Both the position numbers and the translations under genes were made by a program. DNA of 64,000 nt from Ancistrus triradiatus (lineage: Eukaryota; Chordata; Actinopteri; Siluriformes; Loricariidae), in contig JAJAGP010000937.1 in assembly GCA_025084515.1 (NCBI GenBank), positions 186,001-250,000 of the forward strand. Reading direction: 5' to 3'. The notes under the pieces were generated by a model. The model was not told where the DNA came from. It ran no database searches and saw only the letters and a program-made list of their open reading frames with translations. Every line of letters begins with the position of its first letter. The first letter of the stretch is position 1. Positions 31,780-43,400 of the stretch are shown in pieces.

Positions 31780-31965
31780 ACTGTGGTGGCCTAGTGATTA
31801 AGGTACTGGACTATAGACCAGAAGGTCAATGGCTCAGATCCCACCTCTGCCAAGCTGTCACTGTTGGGTCCTTGAGCAAGGCCCTTAGCCCACAATTGCT
31901 TGGACTGAAAGTTGCATCAGTCGCTCTCGATAAGGGCATCTGCAAAATGATCTGAATATAATGTA
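31780..31965 (+). mobile_element. tRNA-derived SINE, forward copy
   Basis: GGGACTGTGGTGGCCTAGTG with the A box, a GGCTCAGATCCC B-box-like word, core, and tail TCGATAAGGGCATCTGCAAA. Confidence 0.88.
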
Positions 31966-32017
31966 AATGACCTTAACAATGAAGACAATAACCTTATCGG
32001 ACCATGGACGTATAGTA

Positions 32018-32210
32018 TATACTGTTCAAAAGTCTTAGTCCACCATTAGACTTTGTTATATATGGTGTAATGACCACACAATATAACATTGGATCCAAAA
32101 TTTTCAAACCTGGATTTGTCACTCCATAATACTCTTTTCCACTGATCTTTATTCCAATATTTGTGAGCTTTAGCATATCTTAGCCTTGTCACCCTTTTCC
32201 TCTGAGAACT
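32018..32210 (-). mobile_element. Tc1-like remnant, family A
   Basis: ACTGTTCAAAAGTCTTAGTC terminus, then text whose minus-strand reading is LTNIGIKISGKEYYGVTN, matching the damaged copy at 6359-6440. Confidence 0.65.
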
Positions 32211-33812
32211 TTCCACAAAAGTCAAGTCAAGTCAAGTCAGATTTATTTATATAGCGCTTTTTACAATGGAGCATTGTCTCAAAGCAACTTTACAAGTTTA
32301 GATTATCTCCTAATAACTACGTCCAATCCCAAATTGAGCGAGCCTAGGGCGACAGTGGGCAAGGAAAAAACTCCCTAGTTCTAGGAAGAAACCTTGGGAG
32401 ACCAAGACTCAAAAAGGGACCCAACCTCCCTTGGGCGGCGTAGATGATAAATCTAAGAGCGAACTAAGTCATGGAGTCAAAGTTCGAATAGAATGTGAAG
32501 TATGCACATCGAACATTAAGTGGCCCGGGTATGATGGATAAATCTAAGAGCGAAACTAAAGTCATGGAGTCATGGTCGAATAAAATGTGAATTATGCACA
32601 GTGGAGCTCCATCAGATGTACATCATGTGTGGGGCCGGAACTGCCGGAACACAGCTCGGAGAGAAAAACAGAAAAATGTAATTAGTTATTGATTAAGAGC
32701 ACAGTGTCTATTAACAATCACTGATGCCATGTCAATCACTGATGCCAAGTGTAGCATGAGACCCCGGCAGCATTAGCTATACAGCAGCATAGCTAGAAAG
32801 CTAGAAAGAGGGAAACTGGAAGGAAACACAGCCCAAGAGGGATCACATGAGACATTGGCAACCCCACGAGCGGCAGAAGACGCAACCCAACGTCTCTGAT
32901 CACCATAAGACTCTTTTATGACTATGAACCCCCAGCTCTGCCCTTATTCTAAGGCAAGGTTGCATGAGTCAAGATCACGAGGGACCCCAAGCCTAGTTCA
33001 GCCAGAACCGCCCACCCGACACTCCCGGCAAGCGGACAAGGCAAGGCAGGCCAGACATGACTTCAGACTCCGGCCCTCAGCAACCCAAACCATGCAAACC
33101 TGGTCTAAATCTAGTCAAAAGCCTGTGTGTAAATAAGTATGTCTTTAGCCTAGACTTAAAACTTTGGAGGGTGGTCTGATTCTCGAACGAAAGTGGGAAA
33201 GTTTATTCCATAGTTGGGGGGCCATGTATGAGAAAAGCCTTTCCCCCTGCTGTGACTTTTTTAATTCTAGGAACTAAAAGAAGTCCTGCACCCTGCGAAC
33301 GAAGTAGACGAGTTGGATTTGTAAAACTCTAAGAGTTCACTCAATAATGTGGGGCCAGGCCATGTAGAGCTTTATAAGTTTTAAGAAGTATTTTGTAATC
33401 AATGCGGAATTTGACTGGTAACCAGTGCAGTGATGATAGAACAGGAGTGATATGATCAAATTTTCTAGTTCGAGTTAGCACTCGGGCAGCTGCATTCTGA
33501 ACTAACTGAAGTTTTATTTATAGATTTACTAGAGCATCCAGTAAGTAAGGCGTTACAGTAATCCAACCTTGAGGTTATAAACGCATGAACAAGTTTTTTT
33601 CTGCATCATTAAAAGAGAGGATATTTCTAAGTTTAGCGATATTACTTAATTGAAAGAAAGCAATTCGAGTGATGCTGTTAATGTGCGCATCAAAGGAGAG
33701 ATCTGAATCAAGTGTGACCCCCTAAGTTTTTACAGACGGACTGGGCAATACTGGACAGCCATCTAGATTAGGATAGATGTAGCTAACCTGTCTCTCACAG
33801 CCTTGGGTCCCA

Positions 33813-34454
33813 CTAATAGCACCTCAGTTTTATCTGAGTTAGTAAGAGAAAATTAAATAACATCCAATCTTTTATTTCCTTTACACAGTCCTCAATTTTG
33901 TTGATTGTAAGGCTGTCATTAGGTTTGGCTGATATGTACAGCTGTGTATCATCTGCATAGCAGTGGAAACTAATGCCATGTTTACGAATAACTGAGCCTA
34001 GTGGCAGCATGTACAGAGAGAATAAAAGCGGGCCAAGCACTGACCTCTGAGGCACGCCATACTTCACTTTTGAGAGCTTAGATCTTAGATGATTTATATG
34101 AACAAACTGGTACCGATCGGTTAAGAAGGATTTAAACCAAGAAAGTGCTAATCCCTTAATACCTACAGTATTTTCTAGTCTGTTTAGTAAAACATCATGA
34201 TCTATAGTGTCAAATGCTGCACTTAAATCTAACAGAATAAGAAAAGAAACACATCCCTTATCTGAGGACATTAACAAGTCATTTAGTACCCTAATTAATG
34301 CTGTTTCAGTACTATGATGGGGCCTGAAGCCAGATTGAAATGTTTCATAAATTTCATTCCTTTGGAGGTAACTGCAGAGCTGCTGATAGACGGCTTTTTC
34401 TAAGATTTTGGACAGAAACGGTAGATTTGAAATTGGTCTATAATTAGATATCAC
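33813..34454 (-). pseudogene. LINE reverse transcriptase domain
   Basis: 213-codon frame with NYRPISNLPFLSKILEK, ETFQSGFRPHHSTETAL, palm motif DLSAAFDTIDHD (76-87), GVPQRSVLGP (133-142) and YADDTQLYIS (166-175). The usual GVPQGSVLGP has a G to R change. After ISAKPNDS the frame runs into LLLTQIKLRCY and stops, where the second copy at 46213 reads LLLNSDKTEVLLVGP, so a frameshift lies near 33830. Confidence 0.93.
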
Positions 34455-34822
34455 ACAAGGGTCAAGATTGGGTTTTTAATCAATGGTTTGATGACGGCAG
34501 GCTTAAAGGATTTCGGCACATAACCAAAGCTAAGGGATGAATTTAAAATAACTAACACTGGCTCTATAATACTAGGTATTACTTGTTTGAGTAAACAGGT
34601 AGGAATTAGATCTAATAAACATGTTGATGACTTAAACGAGCTGATAAGTGTGGATAGTTCAGTAATAGTAATTAGGGTAAAAGATTCTAATCTTGATTTA
34701 CAGCTCATTAAACAGATGTCTTCACTAGTGCTGCATCTGGAAGGTTGCTGAACAGTTTGGTGATGTGATGAGCATCGAGCTTGATGCCTACTGTTTTCTA
34801 TCTTATCATTAAAGAAAGTCAT
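34451..34822 (-). pseudogene. LINE ORF2 region before reverse transcriptase
   Basis: 123 codons including STCLLDLIPTCLLKQVIPSI and VPKSFKPAVIKPLIKNP, the usual approach to RT in L2-like elements. It is in a different frame from the RT that follows, so at least one frameshift lies at about 34450. Confidence 0.85.
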
Positions 34823-35103
34823 GAAATCATTACTGTTAAAATTACACAGAACGGGAGAGTCACTTTCTATAGGGTTTTTTGTTAATTTGGAAACTGTATT
34901 AAAGAGAAATCTTAGATTATTCTTATTTTTCTCTATGACTGAGGAGAATTATGCAGCTTTAGCTTTAGTAAGGGCATGCTTATACTCTGCCATGCTGTCC
35001 CTCCAAGCAATCTTAAACACCTCCAATTTACTATGTCTCCACTTGCGCTCTAGATGCCGTGTTCTTTGCTTTAAGGTATGGGTGTGGTCATTATACCATG
35101 GTG

Positions 35104-35940
35104 CTAGCCTTTTTTTCCCCTAATGTGTTTGACCCTAGCAGGAGCAATCATATCCAGGAATGAGCAAAACACACATTCTAATTGGTCATTTACACACTCA
35201 AGATGATTGATCTCCGTAGGTGTATTAAATTTCAAGTTTGGTATGTTTTTAATAAACGCAGCTGGAGTAGCAGATGAGATAGTGCGCTTGGTGTGATAAC
35301 GAGGCAGAAGGATTTTATTTATTAGTGATAGCTCAAATACTAAAAGATAGTGATCTGAAATCGAATCACTTTGTGGGAAAATATCAAGGTTATCTATATT
35401 GATACCAAATGTTAATATTAGATCTAATGTATGATTACAGCGGTGGGTTGGTCCCATCACATTCTGAGTGATGCCCATGGATTCTAAGATGGACTCGAAA
35501 GCAATTTTAAGTTGAACCTGCTCATTCTCAAAGTGAATATTGAAATCACCTACAATTAAAGCCTTATCTGTTGACAGTACTAAGCAGGAAAGATAGTTAG
35601 CAAATTCCTGAAGAAATTCTGAATAGGGACAAGGAGGATGGTAAATGGTGATAAGCTGAAAAGAGTATGGTTTTGACTTCCATAACAATGGATCAGTCAC
35701 ATTAAAAATTAGTATTTCAAAAGAATTAGCCTTGTAATGGGATTTAGTTATAACACCTAGCTCTTTGTCAAAAATTGTGGCTATGCCTCCCCCCCGACCA
35801 TTAGGACGAGGGCGGTGAGCATGACTGTATCCAGGAGGTGAGCCTTCATTTAAGGCTAAATATTCATCAGGTCTAATCCAAGTTTCAGTGAGACAGAGAG
35901 CGTGTAAGCATTTATCAGTGATCATTTCATTTACAATCAC
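35104..35940 (-). pseudogene. LINE apurinic/apyrimidinic endonuclease domain
   Basis: 278-codon frame. Motifs in order: LTETW (17-21), NGRGGGIA (47-54), IYHPP (99-103), VGDFNIH (130-136), TLDLIL (171-176) and SDH (195-197). These are the metal-binding and catalytic positions of LINE AP endonucleases and all look intact. The frame begins inside the domain and ends before the linker to RT, so it is a fragment of a once longer ORF2. Confidence 0.92.
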
Positions 35941-36157
35941 TGCTTTGTTTGGTAAGTGATCTAATGTTAAGTAGTCCTAGCTGCTTTAGTCTAATGTTGT
36001 TATTTCTTTCTTTTGCAGCTATCTGTGTTTATACTAATGAGGTTATTAAAACAGACTTTTTGAGAGCGTTTACGTTTAGCGCAGATGCGGGTAACAGACA
36101 CAGTTTCAATAATGTGGGTTCTGGGTGACGGTGCATGGTTCCTTGGCTGCTACCCTG

Positions 36158-36450
36158 CCAAAAAGACCATTCCCAATCAAGCTTCTTCGCACTGTAGACG
36201 GGTCAACTTGGCATCCCATTGAAGCTTCCAGTGTAAGGGGAGATCAGACTAAATACTTGTCACTGTAGCCTATAGCAGATGTTTTTTTTCTAAAAAAAAG
36301 TCCAGTATTTTAACACTGCATACAGATTGCATACTGTATTTTCTGGTTGTTATCTCATAAAGAGACTGAGAATCATAATAAATCATCATAAATGGTCATT
36401 ATACCATTTGCTAATCAAATAGTGTCCTAAGACTTTTCCACAGTACTGTA
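36158..36450. mobile_element. Tc1-derived MITE, family A
   Basis: GGGTCAACTTGGCATCCCAT, TAAAGAGACTGAGAATCA, ending AAGACTTTTCCACAGTACTG. Left end missing against the LINE. Confidence 0.75.
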
Positions 36451-36764
36451 TATTCAGACATTTTTGTATTATGATTAAAAATGTGACTAAAACACCACTG
36501 GAAAAAAAAAAATCAACATACAACTATATATCATAAGAATCATTCACTCATTAGGTCTCATTAATTTCGTAAATGGTGATTTGTAAAACTACTACTCCAA
36601 TCATGAATCAAACTGACAGATTAATAAATTAGTACTGGGTGGCTGGTTAGAGCGATTCAAGAGTAGCAGTGTTTAACAATGTCCTTATCCAGAGTGACTT
36701 ACACACAGGCCTTCTGATCAGTAGACACATTCATGAGACATGTCTTAATGCGAAAACAAACGGG
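36451..36764. other. Intergenic with a SINE fragment
   Basis: Mostly unrecognised; 36680-36720 (CCTTATCCAGAGTGACTTAC) is a short SINE core fragment. Confidence 0.5.
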
Positions 36765-36892
36765 CAGTGGTGGCTCAGTTCTTAAGGAACTGGACTACTG
36801 ACCAGAGGGTTCTAGTCACAGGACTGCCAAGCTACCACGATGGTGTTGTTGAACAAGGCCAGTAGCCCTCACCACTTGTACTGCACCATGTA

Positions 36893-38314
36893 CAACCCCA
36901 AATCAAAAAACATTGGGACAATATGAAAAATGCATTTTAAAAGTGTTTCTTACATTTACTTTGACTTTTATTTCATTGTAGAAAGCTGAGATATTTCACA
37001 TTTTGTCTGGTCAACTTCATTTAATTTGTTAATAAACATCCATTCCTGCATTTCAGGAAAGATTGGAAGGGATTTGCATATTTAACGATTCAAGGAATCG
37101 GGAGGAATTTCAGTACATAAAGCCCAAGGGCACAAGCTTAAACTGAACATTCGTGATCTTCGATCCCCCAGACGGCACTGCACCAAGAACCGTCATTCAA
37201 AAATATCTGATAGAACCACATGGGCAAGGGATTACTTTGGAAAACCTTTGTCAAGCATTAAGTACAGAGTTACAGTCACAAATGCCACTTAAAACTTTAT
37301 TGTGCAAAAAAGAAGCCTCATGTTCACCATGTCCAGAAACTGCATCGACTTCTCTGGGCTTGGAGGCATCTGGGATGGACCATCACATTTACATTTACAT
37401 TTACAGCATTTAGCAGACGCCCTTATCCAGAGCGACTTACAACTGATACAATCTTACAATCCAAGCAATTGTGGGTTAAGGGCCTTGCTCAAGGACCCAA
37501 CAGTGACAGCTTGGCAGAGGTGGGATTTGAACCCTGGACCTTCTGTTCCATAGTCCAGTACCTTACCCGCTAGGCTACCACAGTCCCATCACACAGTGGA
37601 AATGTGTACTGTGGTCAGGTAAATCAGTATTCCAAAAAATGGACGCCATGTGCTGCGGACCAAAGATGAAAAGGACCATCCAGACTGTTATGAGCAACAA
37701 GTCCAAAAGCCAGGGTCTGTCATGGTACGGGGTTATATCAATACCCTTGGCAAATGTCATTTACACTTCTGTGATGGCAGCATTAAAGTACATTGAGATC
37801 TTAGCATAAGCTGCCTTCAATACGTCATCTTTTCCAGGGACATCCATGCATTTTTTCAACAAGACAATGCAAAACCGCATGCTGCACACATTACAAAGGC
37901 ATGGCTGCAGAACAAGAAGGTATGGGTACTGGACTGGGCTGTCTGCAGTCCTGACCTGTCCTCAATAGAGAACGTGTGGAGAATTTTTAAACGAAAAATG
38001 ACACGACATCGACAACGTACTGTTGCACATCTTAAACAAAAAAACAAAAACACTCAATCGCTTGGTATCCTCGATGCCAAAACATCTTTTAGGTGTGGTG
38101 AAAAGGAATGGCAACATTACAAAGGGCTAAATGCCTTACCGTCCCAACTTTTTTGGAATATGTTGCAGGCCTGAAATGCAGGAACGGATGTTTATTAACA
38201 ACGGAAACGAAGTTGACCAGACAAAACACGACATCTCTCAAGTTCATACTGTCAGCAATGAAAGAGTCAAAGTAAACTTTCCATACTGTCACAACCTTTT
38301 CTGATTTGGGGTTG
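36893..38314 (+). mobile_element. Tc1-like element, family C, with TA target duplication
   Basis: 1422 bp from CAACCCCAAATCAAAAAACA to complementary TTTTCTGATTTGGGGTTG, flanked by TA at 36891-36892 and 38315-38316. The interior is transposase-derived and eroded: CAGTGGAAATGTGTACTGTG (near the WSDES site), TTTTTCAACAAGACAATGCA (second Asp region) and CCTCAATAGAGAACGTGTGG (Glu region). It carries a nested SINE at 37388-37585. Confidence 0.85.
37388..37585 (-). mobile_element. tRNA-derived SINE with 8-bp target duplication
   Basis: 198 bp, almost consensus: TTTACATTTACAGCATTTAG at the tail, core, then complementary head ending CTACCACAGTCC. Flanked by CCATCACA at 37380-37387 and 37586-37593. 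Removing it rejoins the Tc1 text GGATGGACCATCACACAGTG. Confidence 0.92.
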
Positions 38315-38639
38315 TAAGATCGTAGCAAATGTGAGTCACTCTGGATAAAAGCATCTACTAAATGCTCTAAATGTAAATGGGCTACAGAGGGCAACTCAAG
38401 GAGCTGTAAGACAAATTGGTATGATGATTTTCTAGGGTACTGTATACTGACAGTAGTCCACGTCCAAAATAACACCTGGTAAGTGCTGGTTCCTTGTCAC
38501 AGATGAATGACCTACTCCAAGCAAGGACTTCCAACGCATCAATGTACCTCATCAAATGTTCGGTGAGTGCTGGCACAAAGTAGGTGTAACTAATCAGATG
38601 ATTAATTGTCCCCGTGCTTTTGCACGAACCGCATTATAC

Positions 38640-39098
38640 ATGAACATCTGTTCATTTCATCTGCTTGATCTTAGCCTTACCTGGATGATCCGAGCTCAGC
38701 TGTGATTGGAGGGTTTAAGAACACAGAAGCAGACAGCGTGACAGATCGAGGTTGTCTTTACTAAAGGTCTCTGGCCATGGATTGCAAAGTACTGCCACCA
38801 TTTCTCTACGGCAATTACAAACTGGCACATAAATAAAACAGGAAGCATTCATTCAGGAGTCAGTATTGTTTGCTCGTGCTGGTGCTCGCTATGCGGCGAG
38901 AGCCGAAAAGCCTCAGGTGGCAAACGCGAGTCTATATGTCAACAGACCACTCCAGCGCAACGAAGACCTGGAGGAGTGCTGAATCAATCAGCAGCCAGCC
39001 AAGCAGCAGGCAGCACAGACACTACTAAGACAGCTTGAGCAAAATCCCACGCTTGGGACACACACACAACGGCCGGTTCAGGAGTATTAACACAATTA
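38640..39098. other. Intergenic, no feature seen
   Basis: No repeat or coding signal recognised. Confidence 0.4.
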
Positions 39099-39878
39099 CA
39101 GGGGTACCTCGGTCCTCGCCGATAATTCGTTCCAGAAGGAAACAGACAAGTACCGAGCAAATTTTTCCCATAAGGAATAATGTAAATGAAATGAATCCTT
39201 TCCAGACCCCCAGAAAATCCACGCTGTATAAGCCATTATATGCATTAATACAGTTGTATTGAACAGGTGCTCCCTGGTTTACAATTGCAATATGTTCTGA
39301 CAAATCCATCACAGGTTAAATGTTTCATGAAAGGAGGAGTTCTATATCGTCTACACTCTATTATAGCGGAGCCTATTACACATCAACACTTACATTAACC
39401 TACAGTTGGCCAAAGCTCGTTTTATAATAAAGCATTGAAAAATCTCATGTAATTTAGTGAGTAATGGATTGAAAGTGAAAAGAAAAGCAAAACACTTACT
39501 CTATTGGTGAATTCTGGGAGCTAGCTGCCAATGCTAACTGCTCAGCCTGACAGGCAGCTTTCCTTTCGGTTGGCTGTCATTACTAACCTTTTTAGGACCC
39601 ATGGAGAGTACAGTACTGTAGATGTACAAATAAAGAAAAACACAAACACAGTGGAGATCTTCACTGAGCAAGGGCTATTGCGAATCTGAATCACTGTGTA
39701 CTGAATCGTGAATCGAGTTTCAACTGAAACGAGTCGCGCAGCTAGACTCATACAAGTTTAAACAAGTGCACCAAGTAAAGAGCAAACGACGAGAACCGAG
39801 ACGCATTTTTCTGGTCAAAAATGTGTCGAGAACCGAATTCGACGAGTTCCGAGATAGTCGAGAACCGAGGTACGACTG
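39099..39878. mobile_element. pogo/Tigger-like MITE with TA target duplication
   Basis: 780 bp from CAGGGGTACCTCGGTCCTCG to complementary CGAGAACCGAGGTACGACTG, with TA on each side (39097-39098 and 39879-39880). Repeated GAGAACCGA words near both ends. No transposase frame. A shorter relative is at 41893-42148. Confidence 0.82.
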
Positions 39879-40270
39879 TACTTACATTCTGTGATTGACT
39901 GAATTATCGTACTGATGCAAGTCTCAGGAGCTGAACATTCTTGGCATGTTATTAGAAATCGTATTAAAACAGATCTTCAATTAACAAACATAGAAATAAA
40001 TACCTGCTATAATAATCCTTCCGAATATTATTATAGCCTGTCAAAAACGATATGTGAACTGATTAAAGAAAGAATTTTAGTGAGTGTGAAACCTGCAGTT
40101 CTAACCCGAGCTGTAACTTCTTCAACTACATTCGTTCTGTTCGATAAGCAAAGAATCCTTGGTCCGGGGGGAAACTCTTACACATTGTTGTGCTCCTACA
40201 GTCCTGTGCAGCTGCAGCTGTATCCGGTTGCATGTCTCTCAAGCCGGTCTCAGAGCAGGCTAAACAGTGT
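39879..40270 (-). other. sec22a: Probable sec22a 3' UTR
   Basis: Non-coding DNA directly after the sec22a stop, without a recognisable repeat, up to the end of a pogo/Tigger-like element at 39878. I did not see a clear AATAAA on the minus strand, so the transcript may run into or through the transposon. Confidence 0.35.
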
Positions 40271-40471
40271 TCAGACGTTGTAGTCAGGAGCTTTGCCCTG
40301 TGGCTGCCTCAGGCGGATCTGCAGAGTGATGAACGCCCCCACTGTCACGTGGAAGAAGATCTGCCACATGTTGCGCAGTTCGTATAGGTACATGTTGCAC
40401 AGGCAGATGAGAGCAAAGGCCAGGAATGACTTGATGTTCCTCCATACAGAGAAGTACGCGAATAAGTAACA
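40271..40471 (-). CDS. sec22a: sec22a last coding exon and stop
   Basis: Follows CTCTTTGTGCAG on the minus strand and runs to TGA. Encodes CYLFAYFSVWRNIKSFLAFA, then LICLCNMYLYELRNMWQIFF, then HVTVGAFITLQIRLRQPQGK and APDYNV: two membrane segments and the short conserved tail. A longer open frame continues upstream past the acceptor but that part lacks family similarity, so the spliced start is preferred. Confidence 0.96.
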   Translation of the reverse strand, partial: CYLFAYFSVWRNIKSFLAFALICLCNMYLYELRNMWQIFFHVTVGAFITLQIRLRQPQGKAPDYNV

Positions 40472-43400
40472 CTGCACAAAGAGGAGAGATACAAGAACAG
40501 CATTTAGACCTAGAGCATTTGGCAACCACTATTATCCAGAGCTTATCCACAGACATTTCCTCATGCCTACAGCCTAAGAATATTCATTCATTCATTCACT
40601 CGTTCATTGTCGCAGGGCGCAAGGCAGGAACAACCCTAGACGGGGCGGCAATCCATCGTAGGGCACATACATTCACATACTCATACTCTTAAGGCGCACG
40701 CTAGAAACTCCAATTTCCCTGCCCGGGGTCGGGATCGAACCGGGGATCTTGGAGCTGTGAGGCAACAGTACTAACCACCCTTGCCTAAGAACATACCACC
40801 ATTCATTTTCTTAACTTCTTAATCCTAAACAGGGTCGTGGGAGAGCCGATGCCTAGCCGGCAGCACAGGGTGCAAGGCAGGAACAGCCGTACACAGGGTG
40901 CCAAGTGATCGTAGGACACCTACATTCACACTCAAACACTGGGGCCCTTTAGAAACACCAGTTAAGCTACAGTAACAACCTTGACGCATGACTGCGTGAG
41001 GAAACTAGTGTACCCGGAGAAAACCCACGTGGACAAAGGGAAGACATGCAGATTCCACAACCAGACCAATCCACCCAGGATCAACCCCAGGACCTTCTCG
41101 CTGTGAGGCGATAGTGCTAGCACTAAGCCACCTCATACCAAATAGTGCCTATAAAAAAATCATTATGCCCCTTTGAAATCAAACCACCATTCATTTTTTT
41201 CCCTATGAGGATTATGCAATGAGGAAAAAGGCAACAGTTCTACAAATTCAAGAATAGCAGGGCTAAAAAAGTGATCTGCTCCCCTGATGCAACACTTCGC
41301 AGAGCCGCCTTTTGCTTTAATTACCACTATCAATCTGTTTGGAAATGTCTTTATCAGATTCAGAAACTCAGATTGGGGAATATTTGCCCATTCTTTCTTG
41401 CAGAACTAAAGAATATTACATGGTCAGGATTAAGGGAGAAATGGAAGCTGCAAAGTACGCTATCACTCTTAATTATCCTCTGCAATAAAGCAGAAGATGG
41501 GCGGGTGGTTCACCTTCTAGCAAGACATCGAGTGGCCCAGTCAGAGCCCTGACCCAAATCGTACAGAAAATCTGTAAATGGACTTGAAGAGAGCAGTCTA
41601 CTTTCTCATGCATTTGTAGACAAAACTGGAGATCCTCTGCCCACCTCAAAGGCTCAGCCTTTTATGGATACTGTTTTTGTTAAAAAAAATAAACATATTA
41701 CCATCACCTGTTTGAATTCACGTCATTTAGTTTTTTTTTTTTTTACCTCATTACTAGCCCTAAATTGCCCCTGTCCCAACTTTTTTGGAATGTGCTGCAT
41801 GTCTGAATTGCAATGGATGATAAGTAACAAATGAAAGGAGGTTGACTAGAAAATATGACGCATCTTGGGTTCATGCTATCGGCAATAAAATACAGTGGCA
41901 CCTCAGTTCACGATACATTTAACTTATGATGGTTTTGTTGGAACATATCCCCATCGTGGATCAGGGAGCACCTGTACAATACAAGTCCATTAATGCATAT
42001 AATGCCTTATGCATTGGGGATTTTTCTGGGGGTCTGGAATGAATTAATTCAATTTACATTAGTTGTTATGAGAAAAATTTGCTCGGTAGTTTTCGGATCT
42101 CAACAAGCTTTCTGGATCGAATTAACGACGAGAGCTGAGGTACCACTGTACAACTCAAAGGAAACGTGAGGGGGGGAAAAAAACAAAAAAATCTGCATTT
42201 TCCATACTGTCCCAGCTTTCCTGATTCGGGGCTATAAACAATTATTAATCAACCTAAATCTTTACAAAGAGCACCTTTTCCTGACCACTTATTTTGTTAA
42301 CCTGCATGAACCGCAAGTCTTTGACCCAGACACAGAGACTACACATGATGTCTGATGGATGAGGCAGAGAAGCATAACCCTGGAAAGCCCAGGTAAAGCT
42401 CATGCAGCAATTTAGGCTGACTTTGTACCTCTGCTTAACTGCAGTAGATAGGTAATAAATACTGCTGAACAACTTTCTTCTAGCACATTCACTCACTATG
42501 TGAATGGAATCTTCTTCTTCTTCCGGCTTCTCCCTTTATCAGGGGTCACCACAGCGAGTTAAACGTTTCCACCTCACCCTGTCCTCCACGTCCTCTACTC
42601 TCACCCCAACTCCCTGCATATCTTCATTCACCACAACCATATAACTCCTCTTTGGTCTTCCTCTCCGTCTCTTGCCTGGCAGCTCCATCTCCAACATCCT
42701 CCTACCAATATATCCACTATCCCTCCTCCTCTGCACCTGTTCCCAAACCACCTCTCAGTCTTCCCTCTCGAATTTTTTGTCTCCCAATTTTCCCAACCTG
42801 TGCTGTCCCTCTGATGATCTCATTCCTAAATCCTGTCCACCCTAGACACTCCTAAAGAGAACCTCAACATCTTAAGTTCTGCCACCCCCCAGCTCTGCTT
42901 CCTGTCTCTTTGTCAGTGCCACTGTCTCTAAGCCATACAACAAGGCTGTCTCACTACTCTCTTATAAAATCTTTCCTTTCACTTTCTTTTGCTGCGACCC
43001 TTTTGTCACACAGCACCTCCTGACACTCTTCTTCCCCCCACTCCCATCCTGCCTGTACTCTCTTCCTTTACCTTCCTTTCCACACTCCTCCCCATTTCCT
43101 TGGACAGTTTGATCCCAAGTACCTGAACTCCTGGACCTTTGTGACCACTGATCCCTGTAGCCCCCTGACTGTTCCACCTGCCTCCCTTTTCATTTACACA
43201 CATGTATTCTGTCTTACTACAGTTTGACTTTCATTCCTCTCCTTTCCAGATTATACCTCCACCTTTCCAAGTTTCTCTTCTACCTGACCTGTTTCCCTGT
43301 TCTCACTAGAGATCACAATGTCGTCTGCAAACATCATAGTCCACGGCGATTCCTGTCTGACCTCATCTGTTAGTCTGTCCATCACCAGAGCAAATAAGAA

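Larger units (their letters stand above)
32217..36150 (-). mobile_element. L2-like LINE with endonuclease and reverse transcriptase
   Basis: About 3.9 kb in reverse orientation. From right to left: apurinic endonuclease frame (35940-35104), linker, pre-RT region (34822-34451), reverse transcriptase (34454-33813), RT C-terminal debris, a long 3' region, and the 3' end with a TGACT-type short repeat (TCAAGTCAAGTCAAG on the plus strand at 32221). The YADDTQLYIS word and simple-repeat tail fit the L2/CR1 group. Frameshifts and a changed RT residue make it inactive. The 5' limit is uncertain; a family-A Tc1 piece adjoins it at 36158. Confidence 0.9.
36765..38378 (+). mobile_element. tRNA-derived SINE, split by a Tc1-like insertion
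   Basis: Left part 36765-36890 has the tRNA-like head (CAGTGGTGGCTCAGTTCTTA) and core; right part 38317-38378 has the tail (GAGTCACTCTGGATAAAAGC). Joined, they make one diverged forward SINE. The split point is the family C Tc1-like element at 36893-38314. Confidence 0.8.

Noticed and set aside
35104..35940. Endonuclease-like protein considered as a host gene
   Set aside because: Motif order, strand, and the reverse transcriptase directly downstream show it is the first half of a LINE ORF2.
40472..40525. Extension of the last sec22a exon upstream to a Met codon
   Set aside because: The open frame continues past the CTTTGTGCAG acceptor, but those residues have no counterpart in Sec22a and the spliced join matches exactly.
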